Source of the DNA: Verrucomicrobiota bacterium
GTDB lineage: Bacteria; Verrucomicrobiota; Verrucomicrobiia; Opitutales; Opitutaceae
Direction: 5' to 3'
Assembly (NCBI GenBank): GCA_023433275.1
Contig: JAEZDN010000138.1
Span: 1 to 29,904, forward strand
Length of the DNA: 29,904 bases
Below are positions 17,200 through 26,987 of this stretch, piece after piece. The translations under genes were made by a program, and so were the position numbers. How positions within the stretch are numbered: position 1 is the stretch's first letter; each line of letters opens with the position of its first letter. The notes under the pieces were generated by a model, which was not told where the DNA came from, searched no databases, and saw only the letters and a list, made by a program, of their open reading frames with translations.

Positions 17200-17964
17200 A
17201 TGAAAACCACGCTGCTGCTCCCTCTGACCCTGCTGATCGGTGTGCTTGTTCCGGCCGCTGCCGCGGAATCCGTCCCACCACGCCAGATCCTCGTCAGCGT
17301 CCACGGCGCATGGGCCGGTGGCTGGCAAATGAAGAAAGTCGCCCCGCTCCTCGAGGCCCAGGGTTGGAAGGTTTATCGCCCGTCGCTGCCCGGCCTCGGC
17401 GAGCACCACCACCTCGCGACCGCGGCCATCAGCCTCGACGACCACATCAACGACATCGTCAATCTCATCCTCTTCGAGGATCTCCGCGACATCGTCCTTC
17501 TCGGCCACAGTTATGGCGGGATGGTTATCACCGGCGTGGCAGACCGGATCCCGGACCGCATCGGCCGCCTCGTGTATTTGGACGCGTTTCTCCCCGTCGA
17601 TGGCGAGAGTCTCATGACCACCCCCAAGAGCGGCGGCGCCCAGATGGACATCGCGAAAATGACCCGGGACGGCTTCGTCATTCCAACCTGGGTGCAACCC
17701 GATCGCCCGCTCCCCAAGGATGTGCCCCACCCGGCCAAAACCTTTTCCGATCCGATTCGGTTATCCAACCCGGACGCCGCCCGAATTCCTATCACCTACA
17801 TCCTCACCGTGGATCCGGGTAAGAAACCCGAGGAGGATACTTTCTTCGCTTCCGCCGAGCGCGCCCGCTCCCGCGGCTGGCCCGTGATCCTCATGGAAGC
17901 CGACCACGTCCCCAACTGGCGCAAACCCGAAGCCACCGCCGAATTGCTGCTCGGGCTCAAATAA
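17200..17964 (+). CDS. Secreted alpha/beta-hydrolase (esterase-like)
   Basis: From ATG 17200 the 254-residue protein has a signal peptide (MKTTLLLPLTLLIGVLV, cleavage near AAAA) and a complete alpha/beta-hydrolase fold. The oxyanion region is VSVHGAWAGGW, the nucleophile elbow is LLGHSYGGM (Ser104), and the catalytic His236 lies in EADHVPNWRKP. The acid is probably an Asp after strand 6 or 7, not pinned down. The HGAWAGGW and PGLGEH features resemble the EstC/plant methylesterase group of small-ester hydrolases, so an esterase or lactonase is plausible, but the substrate is unknown. An earlier ATG at 17164 would bury the signal peptide. It follows the kinase by 44 bases and precedes a palindromic repeat. 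Confidence 0.85.
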   Translation: MKTTLLLPLTLLIGVLVPAAAAESVPPRQILVSVHGAWAGGWQMKKVAPLLEAQGWKVYRPSLPGLGEHHHLATAAISLDDHINDIVNLILFEDLRDIVLLGHSYGGMVITGVADRIPDRIGRLVYLDAFLPVDGESLMTTPKSGGAQMDIAKMTRDGFVIPTWVQPDRPLPKDVPHPAKTFSDPIRLSNPDAARIPITYILTVDPGKKPEEDTFFASAERARSRGWPVILMEADHVPNWRKPEATAELLLGLK

Positions 17965-17965
17965 T

Positions 17966-18085
17966 GCAGTTGGATGTAGGGGCGCGGCTTGTCCGCGCCC
18001 TTTTCTCGCTGCGGAAAGCCAGGGCGTGGACGAGCCACGCCCCTGCAACTGGACCGTTCGACCGCGCACGCTGCGGAATTGCATT
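17966..18085. repeat. REP/BIME-like palindromic repeat, copy A
   Basis: Two hairpins stand side by side. The first follows GTAG (17976-17979) and has arms GGGCGCGG and CCGCGCCC around CTTGT (17980-18000). The second has arms GGGCGTGG and CCACGCCC around ACGAG (about 18022-18042). GCAGTTGGA starts at 17966 and TGCAACTGGA recurs in inverted sense near 18044. About 120 bases are similar, in reverse orientation, to 26823-26951. It begins two bases after the hydrolase stop codon. The right end is uncertain. Confidence 0.8.
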
Positions 18086-18223
18086 CCGACAGCATGAGGC
18101 CGGCTTGGACCGCTCCAACCTCGCCTCGGCGGTAATATCACTCCCGATCCCACCTTGGGATTTAGGGATTGGCGGCTGTGTCATAATACCCAACGTCTTG
18201 AATTCACAACTGCACCCTGCCCC

Positions 18224-20011
18224 ATGCCCGAACCCACTGGCCTAAAGCGCTTCCTTCCTCCGCTCGGTTCACCCGCCTACCATGTGATGCTTTCCTTGGT
18301 GGCCATCACCATCCTGGGGCCATTGGGCGGGATTTCGGCGGCCTTCATGAACTTCTCCATCGGCTTCTTCGTCGGTGGCCAGGTGCTGGCCGGCATCCTC
18401 GGCAGCGTCGTCACCCTGCCCTATGGGCCCGAGGGCAAGCACGGCGCGAACTACATGCAAACCATGGCCGCCTCCGTGGCGGGCATGTGCGCCATGTCCG
18501 TGCTCCTGCAGGCCATGGTCTGGCTGGGCCTGCCGCCCGTGCCCGATTGGAAAATGGTGCTCTTCCTGGCGTGCATCGGGATGTTCGGCGTCGGCGTGGG
18601 CATGCTCTACACCCCTGTCCTCGTGGACCGCATGCAGCTGACGTACCCGTCGGGTTTTGCCGTCGCCAACATCCTCCGCGCGCTCACCGATCCGGTCCTG
18701 CTCCGTCGTTCAATCGCCAAACTTGGCGGCGGAATGCTTGCCGGCTACTCGGTTGGTTTTGCGGCTTTCAAGGTGGCCGCCGTCGGCGCGTACGGTGTGT
18801 CGGCGTCGACCGTGGGCGCCGGTTTCATCGTCGGCGCTCGCATCGCGATCCCGGCGCTGGTCGTGGCCCTGATCGGTATCGCCGCCAAACCGCACTTGGT
18901 CGAGATCGGCTGGCTCGCCCCCGGCGACCCCTACCGCAAGATCGGCTTCATCATCTCCCTGGGCACCATCCTCGGCGCCGCCGGGTTGGACATCACCCTC
19001 ATCCTGGTCGAGGCCGCCCGGCGATTCAAGCAACAGGCCGCGGCGGCCGCCGATCCCGACTGGAAACGCGTGAACATGGTCCGGCTTCTTCTCTGGATCG
19101 CCGCCTGGGGCGCGGGCGTCGTGCTCGTGGGCAGCCAGGTTCTTCAACAACCCGTCTGGTTCCTGGTGGTGGCGATCGGCCTCAGCTTCCTCTTCGTGCT
19201 CGTCAACGGCATCTCGCTCGGCATTTCCGACTGGAACCCCATTTCCAGCGCTTTCGTGATGGGCGTGTTCATCATGGTGGCGCTCGGCCTGAAGGATCCG
19301 GGCGTCGGCCTGATGTGTGCGGCCATCCTCCTCATCTCCTGCAGCGTCGGTGGGGACATGCAGCAGGACCGCTCCACCGGCTGGCGCCTCGGCACCAACC
19401 GCGTGAACCAGTTCCGCTACCAGGTCATCGGCATCGGCGTCGGCGCCATCCTCACCGTCGTGCTCGCCAAGGTTTTCATGAGCGCCTACCCGATCCTCCG
19501 GGCGGATCAGTTCAGCAACCCGAACATCGAGGGCGCGCAACAATGGCAGTCCGCCATGACCTACAAGTTCGTCGGCGCCATCAAGGGCATCACCCTCGAG
19601 CAACCGCACGTGATGAAAGCGCTCTGGCTCGGCATCGGCATCGGCCTCGCGATCGAGATCGTCCGCAAGCTCATCAAGCGCACCGCCGCCTACAAGGCTT
19701 TCGTCGCGCGTTCCACCACCGGCAAGGTCACCGACTTCGCGGTCGATGCGGTGCTCCTCCCGAGCCCCTATGCCTCCTCCTTCGGCGGATTCGTGGAATT
19801 GCCCACCGTGCTGTGGTGGGCCGGTGGCGGCATCTTCGGTTCGCTCTACACGGACTGGGCCGAGAAACGGAAGGCCCGGGTCGCAGCCGATCCTGGCGCG
19901 CTGCCCGCGGACATGAGCACCATGTCCCTGGTGGGCGGCGGACTCATCGCCGGCGACTCGCTCGCCGCGTTGAGCGTCGGCATCTATGGCCTGCTGACCA
20001 CCGTGCTCTAG
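18224..20011 (+). CDS. OPT-family oligopeptide transporter
   Basis: The 595-residue protein has about 14-16 membrane segments in two related halves. It carries OPT-family features, including FFVGGQVLAGILGS near the start, LTYPSGFAVANILRAL, and GGDMQQDRSTGWRLG in the second half, equivalent to the QDLKTG loop. OPT carriers import peptides or metal chelates using the proton gradient across the inner membrane. The ATG at 18224 was chosen over a TTG at 18155 because the intervening residues do not look like protein of this family. A CATAAT at 18182 is a possible -10 box but lacks a -35. The M42 aminopeptidase downstream suggests that imported peptides are the substrate rather than siderophores. 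Confidence 0.92.
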   Translation: MPEPTGLKRFLPPLGSPAYHVMLSLVAITILGPLGGISAAFMNFSIGFFVGGQVLAGILGSVVTLPYGPEGKHGANYMQTMAASVAGMCAMSVLLQAMVWLGLPPVPDWKMVLFLACIGMFGVGVGMLYTPVLVDRMQLTYPSGFAVANILRALTDPVLLRRSIAKLGGGMLAGYSVGFAAFKVAAVGAYGVSASTVGAGFIVGARIAIPALVVALIGIAAKPHLVEIGWLAPGDPYRKIGFIISLGTILGAAGLDITLILVEAARRFKQQAAAAADPDWKRVNMVRLLLWIAAWGAGVVLVGSQVLQQPVWFLVVAIGLSFLFVLVNGISLGISDWNPISSAFVMGVFIMVALGLKDPGVGLMCAAILLISCSVGGDMQQDRSTGWRLGTNRVNQFRYQVIGIGVGAILTVVLAKVFMSAYPILRADQFSNPNIEGAQQWQSAMTYKFVGAIKGITLEQPHVMKALWLGIGIGLAIEIVRKLIKRTAAYKAFVARSTTGKVTDFAVDAVLLPSPYASSFGGFVELPTVLWWAGGGIFGSLYTDWAEKRKARVAADPGALPADMSTMSLVGGGLIAGDSLAALSVGIYGLLTTVL

Positions 20012-20015
20012 TTCA

Positions 20016-20093
20016 CCTGCAGGAGTCTGTTTGCAGGCAACTGGAGCGATTCCCGCCCCGCACGTCCTCATCGCCTGCAAGCACGCTCCTCCG
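20016..20093. repeat. Inverted pair of REP-like elements between the OPT and M42 genes
   Basis: TTGCAGGC (20031-20038) and GCCTGCAA (20073-20080) are perfect inverted copies. Around them AGGAG-x-x-TG-x-TTGCAGGC-x-A is shared by the left arm and the reverse complement of the right arm, so two related units face each other. The left unit also forms CCTGCA/TGCAGG (20016-20021, 20032-20037). It starts five bases past the OPT stop. The arrangement resembles bacterial BIMEs. Confidence 0.6.
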
Positions 20094-20180
20094 GTCGAGC
20101 CCTCCCTTTCAAACCCGCCCCACCTGGATACCGCCCGACCCACGCTTGCGCACCTTCATCCCCTGAATAGCCCTTTTCCC

Positions 20181-21248
20181 ATGTCCGATTTCAAAGCTCC
20201 CGTTTTCCTCACTGATCTCCTCCAGGCCAAATCCCCCTCGGGGGCCGAGGCCCAGGCCCAGGCCGTCTATGATCACTACGTCAAGCCGCACGCCGACAGC
20301 TACGCCAACGACGCCCTCGGGAACCGCCTGGCTTCGCTGAACACAAAGGGCAGCCCCACCCTCATGATGGCGGGGCACATGGACGAACTCGGCCTGATCA
20401 TCACGTACGTGAACAAGGACGGCTTCCTCTATTTCGACACCATCGGCGGCCACGACCGCAGCATCATCTCCGGCCGCCGGGTCATCATCCAGACGGCGAA
20501 GGGGATCGTGAAGGGCGTCACCGGCAAGCGCGCCATCCATTTGATGGATGAAGGCGACCGGAAGAAAGTGCCCGAGATCCATGAGATCTGGATCGATATC
20601 GGTGCGAGGACGAAGGCCGAGGCGCTGCAGCGCGTCGCGATTGGCGACGTCGCCACCTATGATCACGAGTTCGAGCTCATCAACGGCAGCATCGGCACCG
20701 CCCGCGCCTTCGACAACAAGGTCGGCGCCTACATCGTCGGCGAGGCCCTGATCCGCCTGGCCCGCGAAAAGGCGAAGCTTGGCGCAAAAATCGTGTCCGT
20801 CGCCACCACCCAGGAGGAGATCGGCACCCGCGGCGCCCAGACCTCCGCGTTCGCCGTCGATCCGCACGTCGCCCTCATCGTCGATGTCGGCCACGCCACC
20901 GACCACCCGGATTGCGACCAGCGTAAGTTTGGCGAGACCAAGCTCGGCGGCGGCCCGATCATTTGCCGGGGCCCCAACATCAATCCCAAGGTCTTCGAGC
21001 GCCTCGTCGCCGTCGCAAAGAAGATCAAGATTCCCTATCAGCTGGAGGCCGATCCCCGTCCCACCGGCACCGATGCCCGCGCCATCCAGATGGCCCGCGG
21101 CGGTGTCGCCTGCGGGCTCGTCTCCATCCCCCTGCGCTACATGCACACGCCCAGCGAGGTCGTGGACCTGCAGGATGTCGAAGACTGCGTGAAACTCTTC
21201 GCCGCCTTCGCCAAGTCCGTCGGCAAGGGCGAGAGCTTCAATTGGTGA
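20181..21248 (+). CDS. M42-family metalloaminopeptidase
   Basis: The 355-residue protein belongs to the M42 group of dinuclear-metal aminopeptidases, which form large hollow dodecamers and trim peptides in the cytoplasm. The expected ligands are present: AGHMDELG (His and the catalytic Asp), ARAFDNKVG (bridging Asp), TTQEEIGTRGA (catalytic Glu and metal Glu), IVDVGHATDHP (Asp) and YMHTPSEVVD (final His). The plain ATG at 20181 begins MSDFKAPVF; about fifty upstream in-frame residues are Pro/His-rich and look non-coding. No signal peptide is present. Its position after the OPT transporter, on the same strand, suggests that it degrades imported peptides, although 169 bases with a REP pair separate the two. 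Confidence 0.94.
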   Translation: MSDFKAPVFLTDLLQAKSPSGAEAQAQAVYDHYVKPHADSYANDALGNRLASLNTKGSPTLMMAGHMDELGLIITYVNKDGFLYFDTIGGHDRSIISGRRVIIQTAKGIVKGVTGKRAIHLMDEGDRKKVPEIHEIWIDIGARTKAEALQRVAIGDVATYDHEFELINGSIGTARAFDNKVGAYIVGEALIRLAREKAKLGAKIVSVATTQEEIGTRGAQTSAFAVDPHVALIVDVGHATDHPDCDQRKFGETKLGGGPIICRGPNINPKVFERLVAVAKKIKIPYQLEADPRPTGTDARAIQMARGGVACGLVSIPLRYMHTPSEVVDLQDVEDCVKLFAAFAKSVGKGESFNW

Positions 21249-21280
21249 CGCGTGGAGTCGTTGCCGCTGATTCCTTGGAG

Positions 21281-21410
21281 CCGGGGCGCCCTCGCCCCGG
21301 TGGGATCAGGGCCCCGCGTCCTCGTCGCGATGTTCCCCCTTGTGCGTGCGCACCCTGTAGGGTCGGTGCTTGCGCGACCTAACGCGCGGAGCACGGCGCA
21401 AGCATCGGCC
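21281..21410. repeat. REP-like hairpin cluster between M42 peptidase and clpX
   Basis: GGAG is followed by CCGGGGCG-CCCT-CGCCCCGG (21281-21300), a perfect 8-bp hairpin. Further on, GTAG (21357-21360) precedes GGTCG and CGACC (21361-21379), and GCTTGCGC (21368-21375) recurs inverted as GCGCAAGC (21396-21403), giving a facing pair. A GTAG or GGAG tetranucleotide before a hairpin is the hallmark of REP elements recognised by RAYT transposases. The rest of 21249-21473 holds no gene. Confidence 0.6.
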
Positions 21411-21473
21411 AACAATCGATCCAATAACGCGACCAATCCTCGGTCCCGACATTTCCGCCCGCCCGCTTGGGCA

Positions 21474-21501
21474 TAAGAAAGGCGGGTCCGGAGAACCCGC
21501 C
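21474..21501 (-). terminator. Rho-independent terminator of tig-clpP-clpX
   Basis: Read on the minus strand, GGCGGGT and ACCCGCC form a perfect 7-bp stem (21501-21495 and 21487-21481) around TCTCCGG and are followed at once by TTTCTTAT. It lies 23 bases past the clpX stop, the expected place for the end of the operon. Confidence 0.8.
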
Positions 21502-21524
21502 TGCGCCCATCGCGACCTGCCTGC

Positions 21525-22826
<1,302 letters not shown>

Positions 22827-22871
22827 GGAAAGTATTAATCGGCCGAAGTCGTGGTGAGTCGAGGGATTTTC

Positions 22872-22902
22872 CCGGCCGGGCGGCCGGATCTCTTAGCCGC
22901 CC
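22872..22902 (-). promoter_or_regulatory. Two mutually exclusive hairpins between clpP and clpX
   Basis: On the minus strand GGGCGGC (22902-22896), directly after the clpP stop, can pair with GCCGCCC (22884-22878). Alternatively CCGGCC (22887-22882) can pair with GGCCGG (22877-22872). The two stems share bases 22882-22884, so only one can form. No T-run follows. It may be an RNA stability or attenuation element that sets clpX against clpP. Confidence 0.35.
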
Positions 22903-23520
22903 TTAGGCAGCGCTTTGCGCGATCTGCTGGGCGTCACGCGTCGAGGTGACGACATGATCGACGATGCCGTAGGCCTTCGCCTCGTCGGCGCTCATGTAAT
23001 AATCGCGATCCGAGTCCTTTTCCACCTGTTCCGGCGTGCGGCCGGTGTGCTTGGCGATGGTCTCGTTGAGGGTCTTGCGCCAGCGGATGATCTCCCGGGC
23101 CTGGATGGCGATGTCGGCCGCCTGGCCGCCCGCGCCGCCCGAGGGCTGGTGGATCATCACCCGGCTGTTCGGCAGGGCGAAACGCTTGCCCTTGGTGCCG
23201 GCGCCGAGGAGCACGGTGCTCATGCTCGCGGCCATGCCGATGCAGTACGTGACGATGTCACACTGCAGGAAATTCATGGTGTCGTAGATCGCCATGCCGC
23301 CCGTCACCACGCCACCCGGCGAGTTGATATAAACATGGATGTCCTTCTTCGGGTCCTCCATCTGGAGGAAGAGCATCTGCGCGATCACGACATTGGCGAC
23401 GTTGTCATCGATCGGGGTGCCAATGAAGATGATGCGGTCCTTGAGGAGGCGGCTGTAGATATCCATCGACCGCTCGCCGCGGCCGGTATTCTCAAGGACA
23501 ATGGGAACGTAGTAGCTCAT
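22903..23520 (-). CDS. clpP: ATP-dependent Clp protease proteolytic subunit
   Basis: ClpP is the tetradecameric serine protease chamber that works with ClpX or ClpA/C. The 205-residue protein has the triad Ser99 (GMAASMS), His124 (MIHQPSGG) and Asp173 (DRDYYMSADEA). The start MSYYVPIVLENTGRGERSMDIYSRLL is typical of the axial-loop region and no long propeptide is present. Its ATG overlaps the tig stop as ATGA, so translation is probably coupled to trigger factor. Intact, with normal spacing to clpX. The genome may have other clpP paralogues, which cannot be judged here. Confidence 0.98.
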   Translation of the reverse strand: MSYYVPIVLENTGRGERSMDIYSRLLKDRIIFIGTPIDDNVANVVIAQMLFLQMEDPKKDIHVYINSPGGVVTGGMAIYDTMNFLQCDIVTYCIGMAASMSTVLLGAGTKGKRFALPNSRVMIHQPSGGAGGQAADIAIQAREIIRWRKTLNETIAKHTGRTPEQVEKDSDRDYYMSADEAKAYGIVDHVVTSTRDAQQIAQSAA

Positions 23521-24839
23521 GCTTTGTTGGTGACCGTAGTGACGGTAGCCTTGGAGACGAGGAAATCAAGGGCCTTGTCGAACAGCAGCTGCTGCTGGAT
23601 CGCGCGCACCTGCTCGCGATCCTTGCCCAGCTCCTTCGCGAGCTTCTGCGGCTGCTGGCCGCTGCGCATGGCCTCGCGCATGAGCCAGTTGTTGAAGTCC
23701 TTCTCGTCGACCGCGAGCTTCTCGGCCTGGGCGATCTCCGCGAGCAAGAGCTGGACCTTCACGCGCGTGGCCGCGGCCTTGGCGGCGTTCTCGAAGAGCT
23801 CCTTCTTGTTTTCCTCGAGCTTCTCCTGCGGCACGCCATTCCGGAGATTCTCCTCGATGAACTGGCGCAGGATGCCGTCCCGCTCCGAGGCCACCAGGCT
23901 CTCCGGCACCGCAAAATCCGCCCGCGCGGCCAGCGTCTCGGTGATCTGGCGACGCTGCGCGGAGCGATTCGCGTAATCCTTGCGCGCGGTCAGGTTGGAC
24001 TTGATCTGGGCCTTCAGCCCGTCGAGATCGTCGACCTGGTGCGACTTGTAGAACGCCTCGTCGAGCGGGGCGAGCACGCGCTCGCGGATCTCCTGCACTT
24101 CGATCGCGTAGGCCACCGTCTTGCCCGCGAGCGCAGGCACCGCGGAAAAATCCGCCGGGAAAGTCACCTCGACGGTCTTCTTCTCGCCGGCCTTCAGGCC
24201 GGACAACTGCGTGGACACGCCCGGCAGCAGCCCTTCGTTGGCGCCTTCCACCTCTTCCCAAGTCTGCGGCGCGCCGGCATAGATCTTCTTGTCGCCCACC
24301 ACCTCGTCGAGCGGCTTGCCGTCCAGGGTGCCGGTGTAACCGAAGCGCACATAATCCCCTTTGGCCGCCGGACGCTCCGCGACCTTGAAGTCGGCGCGCT
24401 CGCCGCGCAGGCCCTCGATCACAGTGTCGATCTCGGCCTCGGTCGGTTCCGTCGCCTCGATCTTGGTCTCGAGACCGGTATACTCCGGCAGCTTGATCGC
24501 CGGACGCACATCCACCGTGAGCTTGATCTCCGCCGCCGAGTTCGCGTCGATCGTGCCCTCCTCAACATCAACCAGGGAAAGAACCTCCAGCTTGGACTGT
24601 TCGAGGCCGTCACGGTAGGCCTTCCCGATAACGCGATTCTTGAACTCGTCCTTGATCTCCTTGCCGAAACGCGCCGCGACCATGGCCGCCGGCGCCTTGC
24701 CCGGACGGAATCCCGGCAGGCTGACCTGCTTCGTGTATTCTCCTACCAGGGCGGTGTATTCTCCGGCGACCTCACCCTTGTCCAGGGTAACGGTCAGCGC
24801 TTTGCGGGTCTCGTTGATGTCGGTGATTTGAACGTTCAC
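23517..24839 (-). CDS. tig: Trigger factor, ribosome-associated chaperone
   Basis: Trigger factor binds the ribosome exit tunnel and shields nascent chains. The 440-residue protein shows the N-terminal ribosome-binding domain with signature GFRPGKAP (43-50), a FKBP-like domain (about 150-245, KGDYVRFGYTGTLDGKPLDEV), and a helical C-terminal chaperone domain ending near the ClpP gene. It starts with GTG at 24839; the product begins MNVQITDINETRKALTV, as in the family. It is the first gene of tig-clpP-clpX. The leader is AT-rich with no ribosome-binding site. It diverges from tsaB across 143 bases. Confidence 0.97.
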   Translation of the reverse strand: MNVQITDINETRKALTVTLDKGEVAGEYTALVGEYTKQVSLPGFRPGKAPAAMVAARFGKEIKDEFKNRVIGKAYRDGLEQSKLEVLSLVDVEEGTIDANSAAEIKLTVDVRPAIKLPEYTGLETKIEATEPTEAEIDTVIEGLRGERADFKVAERPAAKGDYVRFGYTGTLDGKPLDEVVGDKKIYAGAPQTWEEVEGANEGLLPGVSTQLSGLKAGEKKTVEVTFPADFSAVPALAGKTVAYAIEVQEIRERVLAPLDEAFYKSHQVDDLDGLKAQIKSNLTARKDYANRSAQRRQITETLAARADFAVPESLVASERDGILRQFIEENLRNGVPQEKLEENKKELFENAAKAAATRVKVQLLLAEIAQAEKLAVDEKDFNNWLMREAMRSGQQPQKLAKELGKDREQVRAIQQQLLFDKALDFLVSKATVTTVTNKA

Positions 24840-24880
24840 GGTATAAAAATAAGAGAGGTTTCGTCGGAGAAAAGAGGCCG

Positions 24881-24909
24881 AGGTAACTACCCCCGCGCGG
24901 GCCGGTCAA
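24881..24909 (-). promoter_or_regulatory. Weak candidate promoter of tig-clpP-clpX
   Basis: TTGACC (24909-24904, five of six matches) is 17 bases from TTACCT (24886-24881), a poor -10. The start would fall about 35 bases before the tig GTG. The spacer holds the palindrome CCCGCGCGGG. The layout resembles that ahead of rpmF. Confidence 0.3.
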
Positions 24910-24982
24910 GGCCTCTTTCGGCGGTGGCAGGCCGCGATCCCCCTTGGATTTCATTGCCCAATCACCCAAGCTCGCCTCCTCC

Positions 24983-25663
24983 ATGCCGGACCTCACCCAA
25001 CTCCTTGCGCGCCACGGCCGTATCCTCGTGCTCGACGCCGTGTCGCAACAGGTGCAGGTCGGCCTCCAGAGCGCCGGGTCCCCGGCCCTCTGGACGCGGC
25101 ACCCCGACGAGGCCGGGCGCGGCCTCTTTCTCGCCATTGAGGAATTGCTCCCCCGCGCCGGGATCGGGCTCGAGGATATCGGTGCTTTCCTTTTTTGCGA
25201 GGGGCCCGGTTCGATGCTCGGCACGCGCACGATCGCAATGGCCTTGCGCACGTGGATCGCCCTGAAACCGCGGCCGGTCTTCCGGTACCAAAGCCTCGCG
25301 CTGGCCGGCATCGCGGAATGGCGCCGCGCCCCCCGGGCAATAACCTTCATCGCCGACGCACGGCGCGAGAGCTGGCACGTCCAGTCCCTCGATGCCTCCG
25401 GCCAGCTGGCGCCGCTCGAGCGCCGCGCCACCGCCGAGCTGCCGGGAGGCGAACTGCTGACGCCGGCCGACTTTCGGGTGTGGTCGCGTCCGCCTGCTCA
25501 TGTCACCGGGATAAGTTACGAGCTCCCGCGGCTGTTTGATGCCGCCGGGGATGTGTTGTCCTTCGAACCCGTGGACCAGCCCGATGTCCTGGCCACCCAC
25601 GCGCCGGACTACCGCAAATGGTCCGCGCAACCGCACAGCGCCGAGACCGCCCGGCCCCGATGA
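24983..25663 (+). CDS. tsaB: tRNA threonylcarbamoyladenosine biosynthesis protein TsaB
   Basis: TsaB is the inactive ASKHA-fold partner of TsaD in making t6A37 on tRNAs that read ANN codons. The 226-residue protein has the first strand RILVLDAVSQQVQVGL, the signature CEGPGSMLGTRTIAMAL (usual GPGSFTGLRIG) and the region FRYQSLALAGIA, after which the sequence is divergent, as is common in TsaB. ATG 24983 follows the tig-divergent spacer; a TTG at 24944 is in frame but less likely. Its stop overlaps the alr start as ATGA. TsaD, TsaC and TsaE are not in the window. The variation in the signature lowers certainty slightly. Confidence 0.85.
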   Translation: MPDLTQLLARHGRILVLDAVSQQVQVGLQSAGSPALWTRHPDEAGRGLFLAIEELLPRAGIGLEDIGAFLFCEGPGSMLGTRTIAMALRTWIALKPRPVFRYQSLALAGIAEWRRAPRAITFIADARRESWHVQSLDASGQLAPLERRATAELPGGELLTPADFRVWSRPPAHVTGISYELPRLFDAAGDVLSFEPVDQPDVLATHAPDYRKWSAQPHSAETARPR

Positions 25664-26811
25664 CTTCGTCCGCCCAATTGCCCCGCCGCTGCTGGGTCGA
25701 GATCGATCTCGCCGCCCTCGAGCGCAACCTGAAGCACATCCGCGCCACCCTGCCGGCGGGAATCCGCTATGTGGCGGTCGTGAAGGCCGACGCGTACGGC
25801 CATGGCCTGCCGCAGGTGGCGGCCCGGCTCATGCATGCCGGCGCCGACTTGTTCGCCGTCGCGAACACCGCCGAGGCCATGACCATCCGCGAACTCAGCA
25901 CCGATTGGCCGGTCCTCTTGCTCAGTCCCGTGTTGCCGGATGAGGATCGCTACCTCGCGGAGTTCGACCTCGCCGCCACCGTTTCGTCGCTGGCGGAGGC
26001 GCGGCGGTTCGATGCGATCGGCCGCGCGAGCGGCAAACCCATCGCGGTCCACTTGAAGATCGACACCGGCATGGGCCGGCTCGGCGTGTGGCACACCGAG
26101 GCCGGCGCGCTGCACGACGCCATCAAGTCCTCGCCGGGGCTGCGCCTGGCCGGCGTCTTCACGCATTTCTCCAGCGCCGACGAGGATCCTGAATTCACGG
26201 CTGAGCAGCGCCGGATCTTCCTGCGCACCCTCGCCTCGTTTTCGGATTTCGACGCCCGCAACCTGTATGTTCACGCCGACAACAGCGCCGGGCTCGAAAC
26301 GACGCCCGGCGACGGCGGTTTCAACGCCGTGCGGGTTGGCCTGCTCCAATTTGGCATCCTCCCCCACCCGCACTCCATGCTGGCACGGGTCCGTCCGGAG
26401 CCGGTCTTCAGCTTCCACACCCGGGTCGGACTCGTGAAATCGCTGCCCGCCGGCACGGGCATCAGTTATGGCCGAACCCTGCGCCTGACGCGGCCCTCGC
26501 GCGTGGCCGTGCTCACGGCCGGCTACGGCGACGGTCTCGCCCGCTCCAGCGGCCCACGAGCCCAGGTTCTCATCAACGGGCAGCGGTGTCCGGTGCTCGG
26601 CCGCATCACGATGGATCAAACCATGGTGGACGTGACGGACCTCGCGGGCCGCATCGAGTGCGGCGATCCGGTCGTGCTCGTGGGCCGCCAGGGTTCGGCG
26701 GAAATATCGATCACGGAGTTCAGCGCCTGGGCCGACACCATCCCTTGGGAAACGCTTTGCTCCGTCACGAAGCGCGTTTCGCGGCAATATCGCACTTCCC
26801 TCGGCACCTGA
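25660..26811 (+). CDS. alr: Alanine racemase
   Basis: Alr makes D-alanine for peptidoglycan with pyridoxal phosphate. The 383-residue protein has the PLP lysine Lys42 in VVKADAYGHG, HLKIDTGMGRLG, HADNSAG, VRVGLLQFG and the second catalytic base Tyr270 in GISYGRTL, followed by the C-terminal domain with TAGYGDGLAR and GRITMDQTMVDVTD. All known key residues are present. ATG 25660 overlaps the tsaB stop by four bases and gives the family's length; an upstream frame start at 25618 lies inside tsaB. Coupling to tsaB suggests matched translation. It ends 11 bases before a palindromic repeat. Confidence 0.97.
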   Translation: MTSSAQLPRRCWVEIDLAALERNLKHIRATLPAGIRYVAVVKADAYGHGLPQVAARLMHAGADLFAVANTAEAMTIRELSTDWPVLLLSPVLPDEDRYLAEFDLAATVSSLAEARRFDAIGRASGKPIAVHLKIDTGMGRLGVWHTEAGALHDAIKSSPGLRLAGVFTHFSSADEDPEFTAEQRRIFLRTLASFSDFDARNLYVHADNSAGLETTPGDGGFNAVRVGLLQFGILPHPHSMLARVRPEPVFSFHTRVGLVKSLPAGTGISYGRTLRLTRPSRVAVLTAGYGDGLARSSGPRAQVLINGQRCPVLGRITMDQTMVDVTDLAGRIECGDPVVLVGRQGSAEISITEFSAWADTIPWETLCSVTKRVSRQYRTSLGT

Positions 26812-26822
26812 GCCGGAACCCT

Positions 26823-26951
26823 GCAGTTGGAGCTCGATTCCGAAGTGGGCGCGGTCGAACTGTTCCGTTGCAGGGGCGTGGGGCGTCCACGCCCTCGGTT
26901 CCCGCAGCAAGGAAAGGGCGCGGTCCAAGCCGCGCCCCTGGATCCAACTGC
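26823..26951. repeat. REP/BIME-like palindromic repeat, copy B
   Basis: This 129-base element has perfect 9-bp inverted ends, GCAGTTGGA and TCCAACTGC. Inside are two hairpins: arms GGGCGTGG and CCACGCCC (around 26874-26894) and arms GGGCGCGG and CCGCGCCC (around 26916-26937). Its reverse complement matches copy A at 17966-18085, including the stretch GAACAGTTCGACCGCGC compared with GGACCGTTCGACCGCGC. Stem arms are kept while loops differ. Confidence 0.85.
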
Positions 26952-26987
26952 CTGTTTCCGGCTGAGTGCCGCCTCGTGGCGAAGGCG

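Noticed and set aside
18155..18189. Promoter for the OPT gene (CATAAT at 18182)
   Set aside because: The -10 is good, but TTGGGA is 21 bases away and no other -35 fits.
18487..20166. Long plus-strand open frame overlapping the OPT gene (559 codons), and a 477-codon frame on the minus strand
   Set aside because: Both are Arg/Gly/His-rich shadows of the membrane-protein reading frame and have no recognisable motif.
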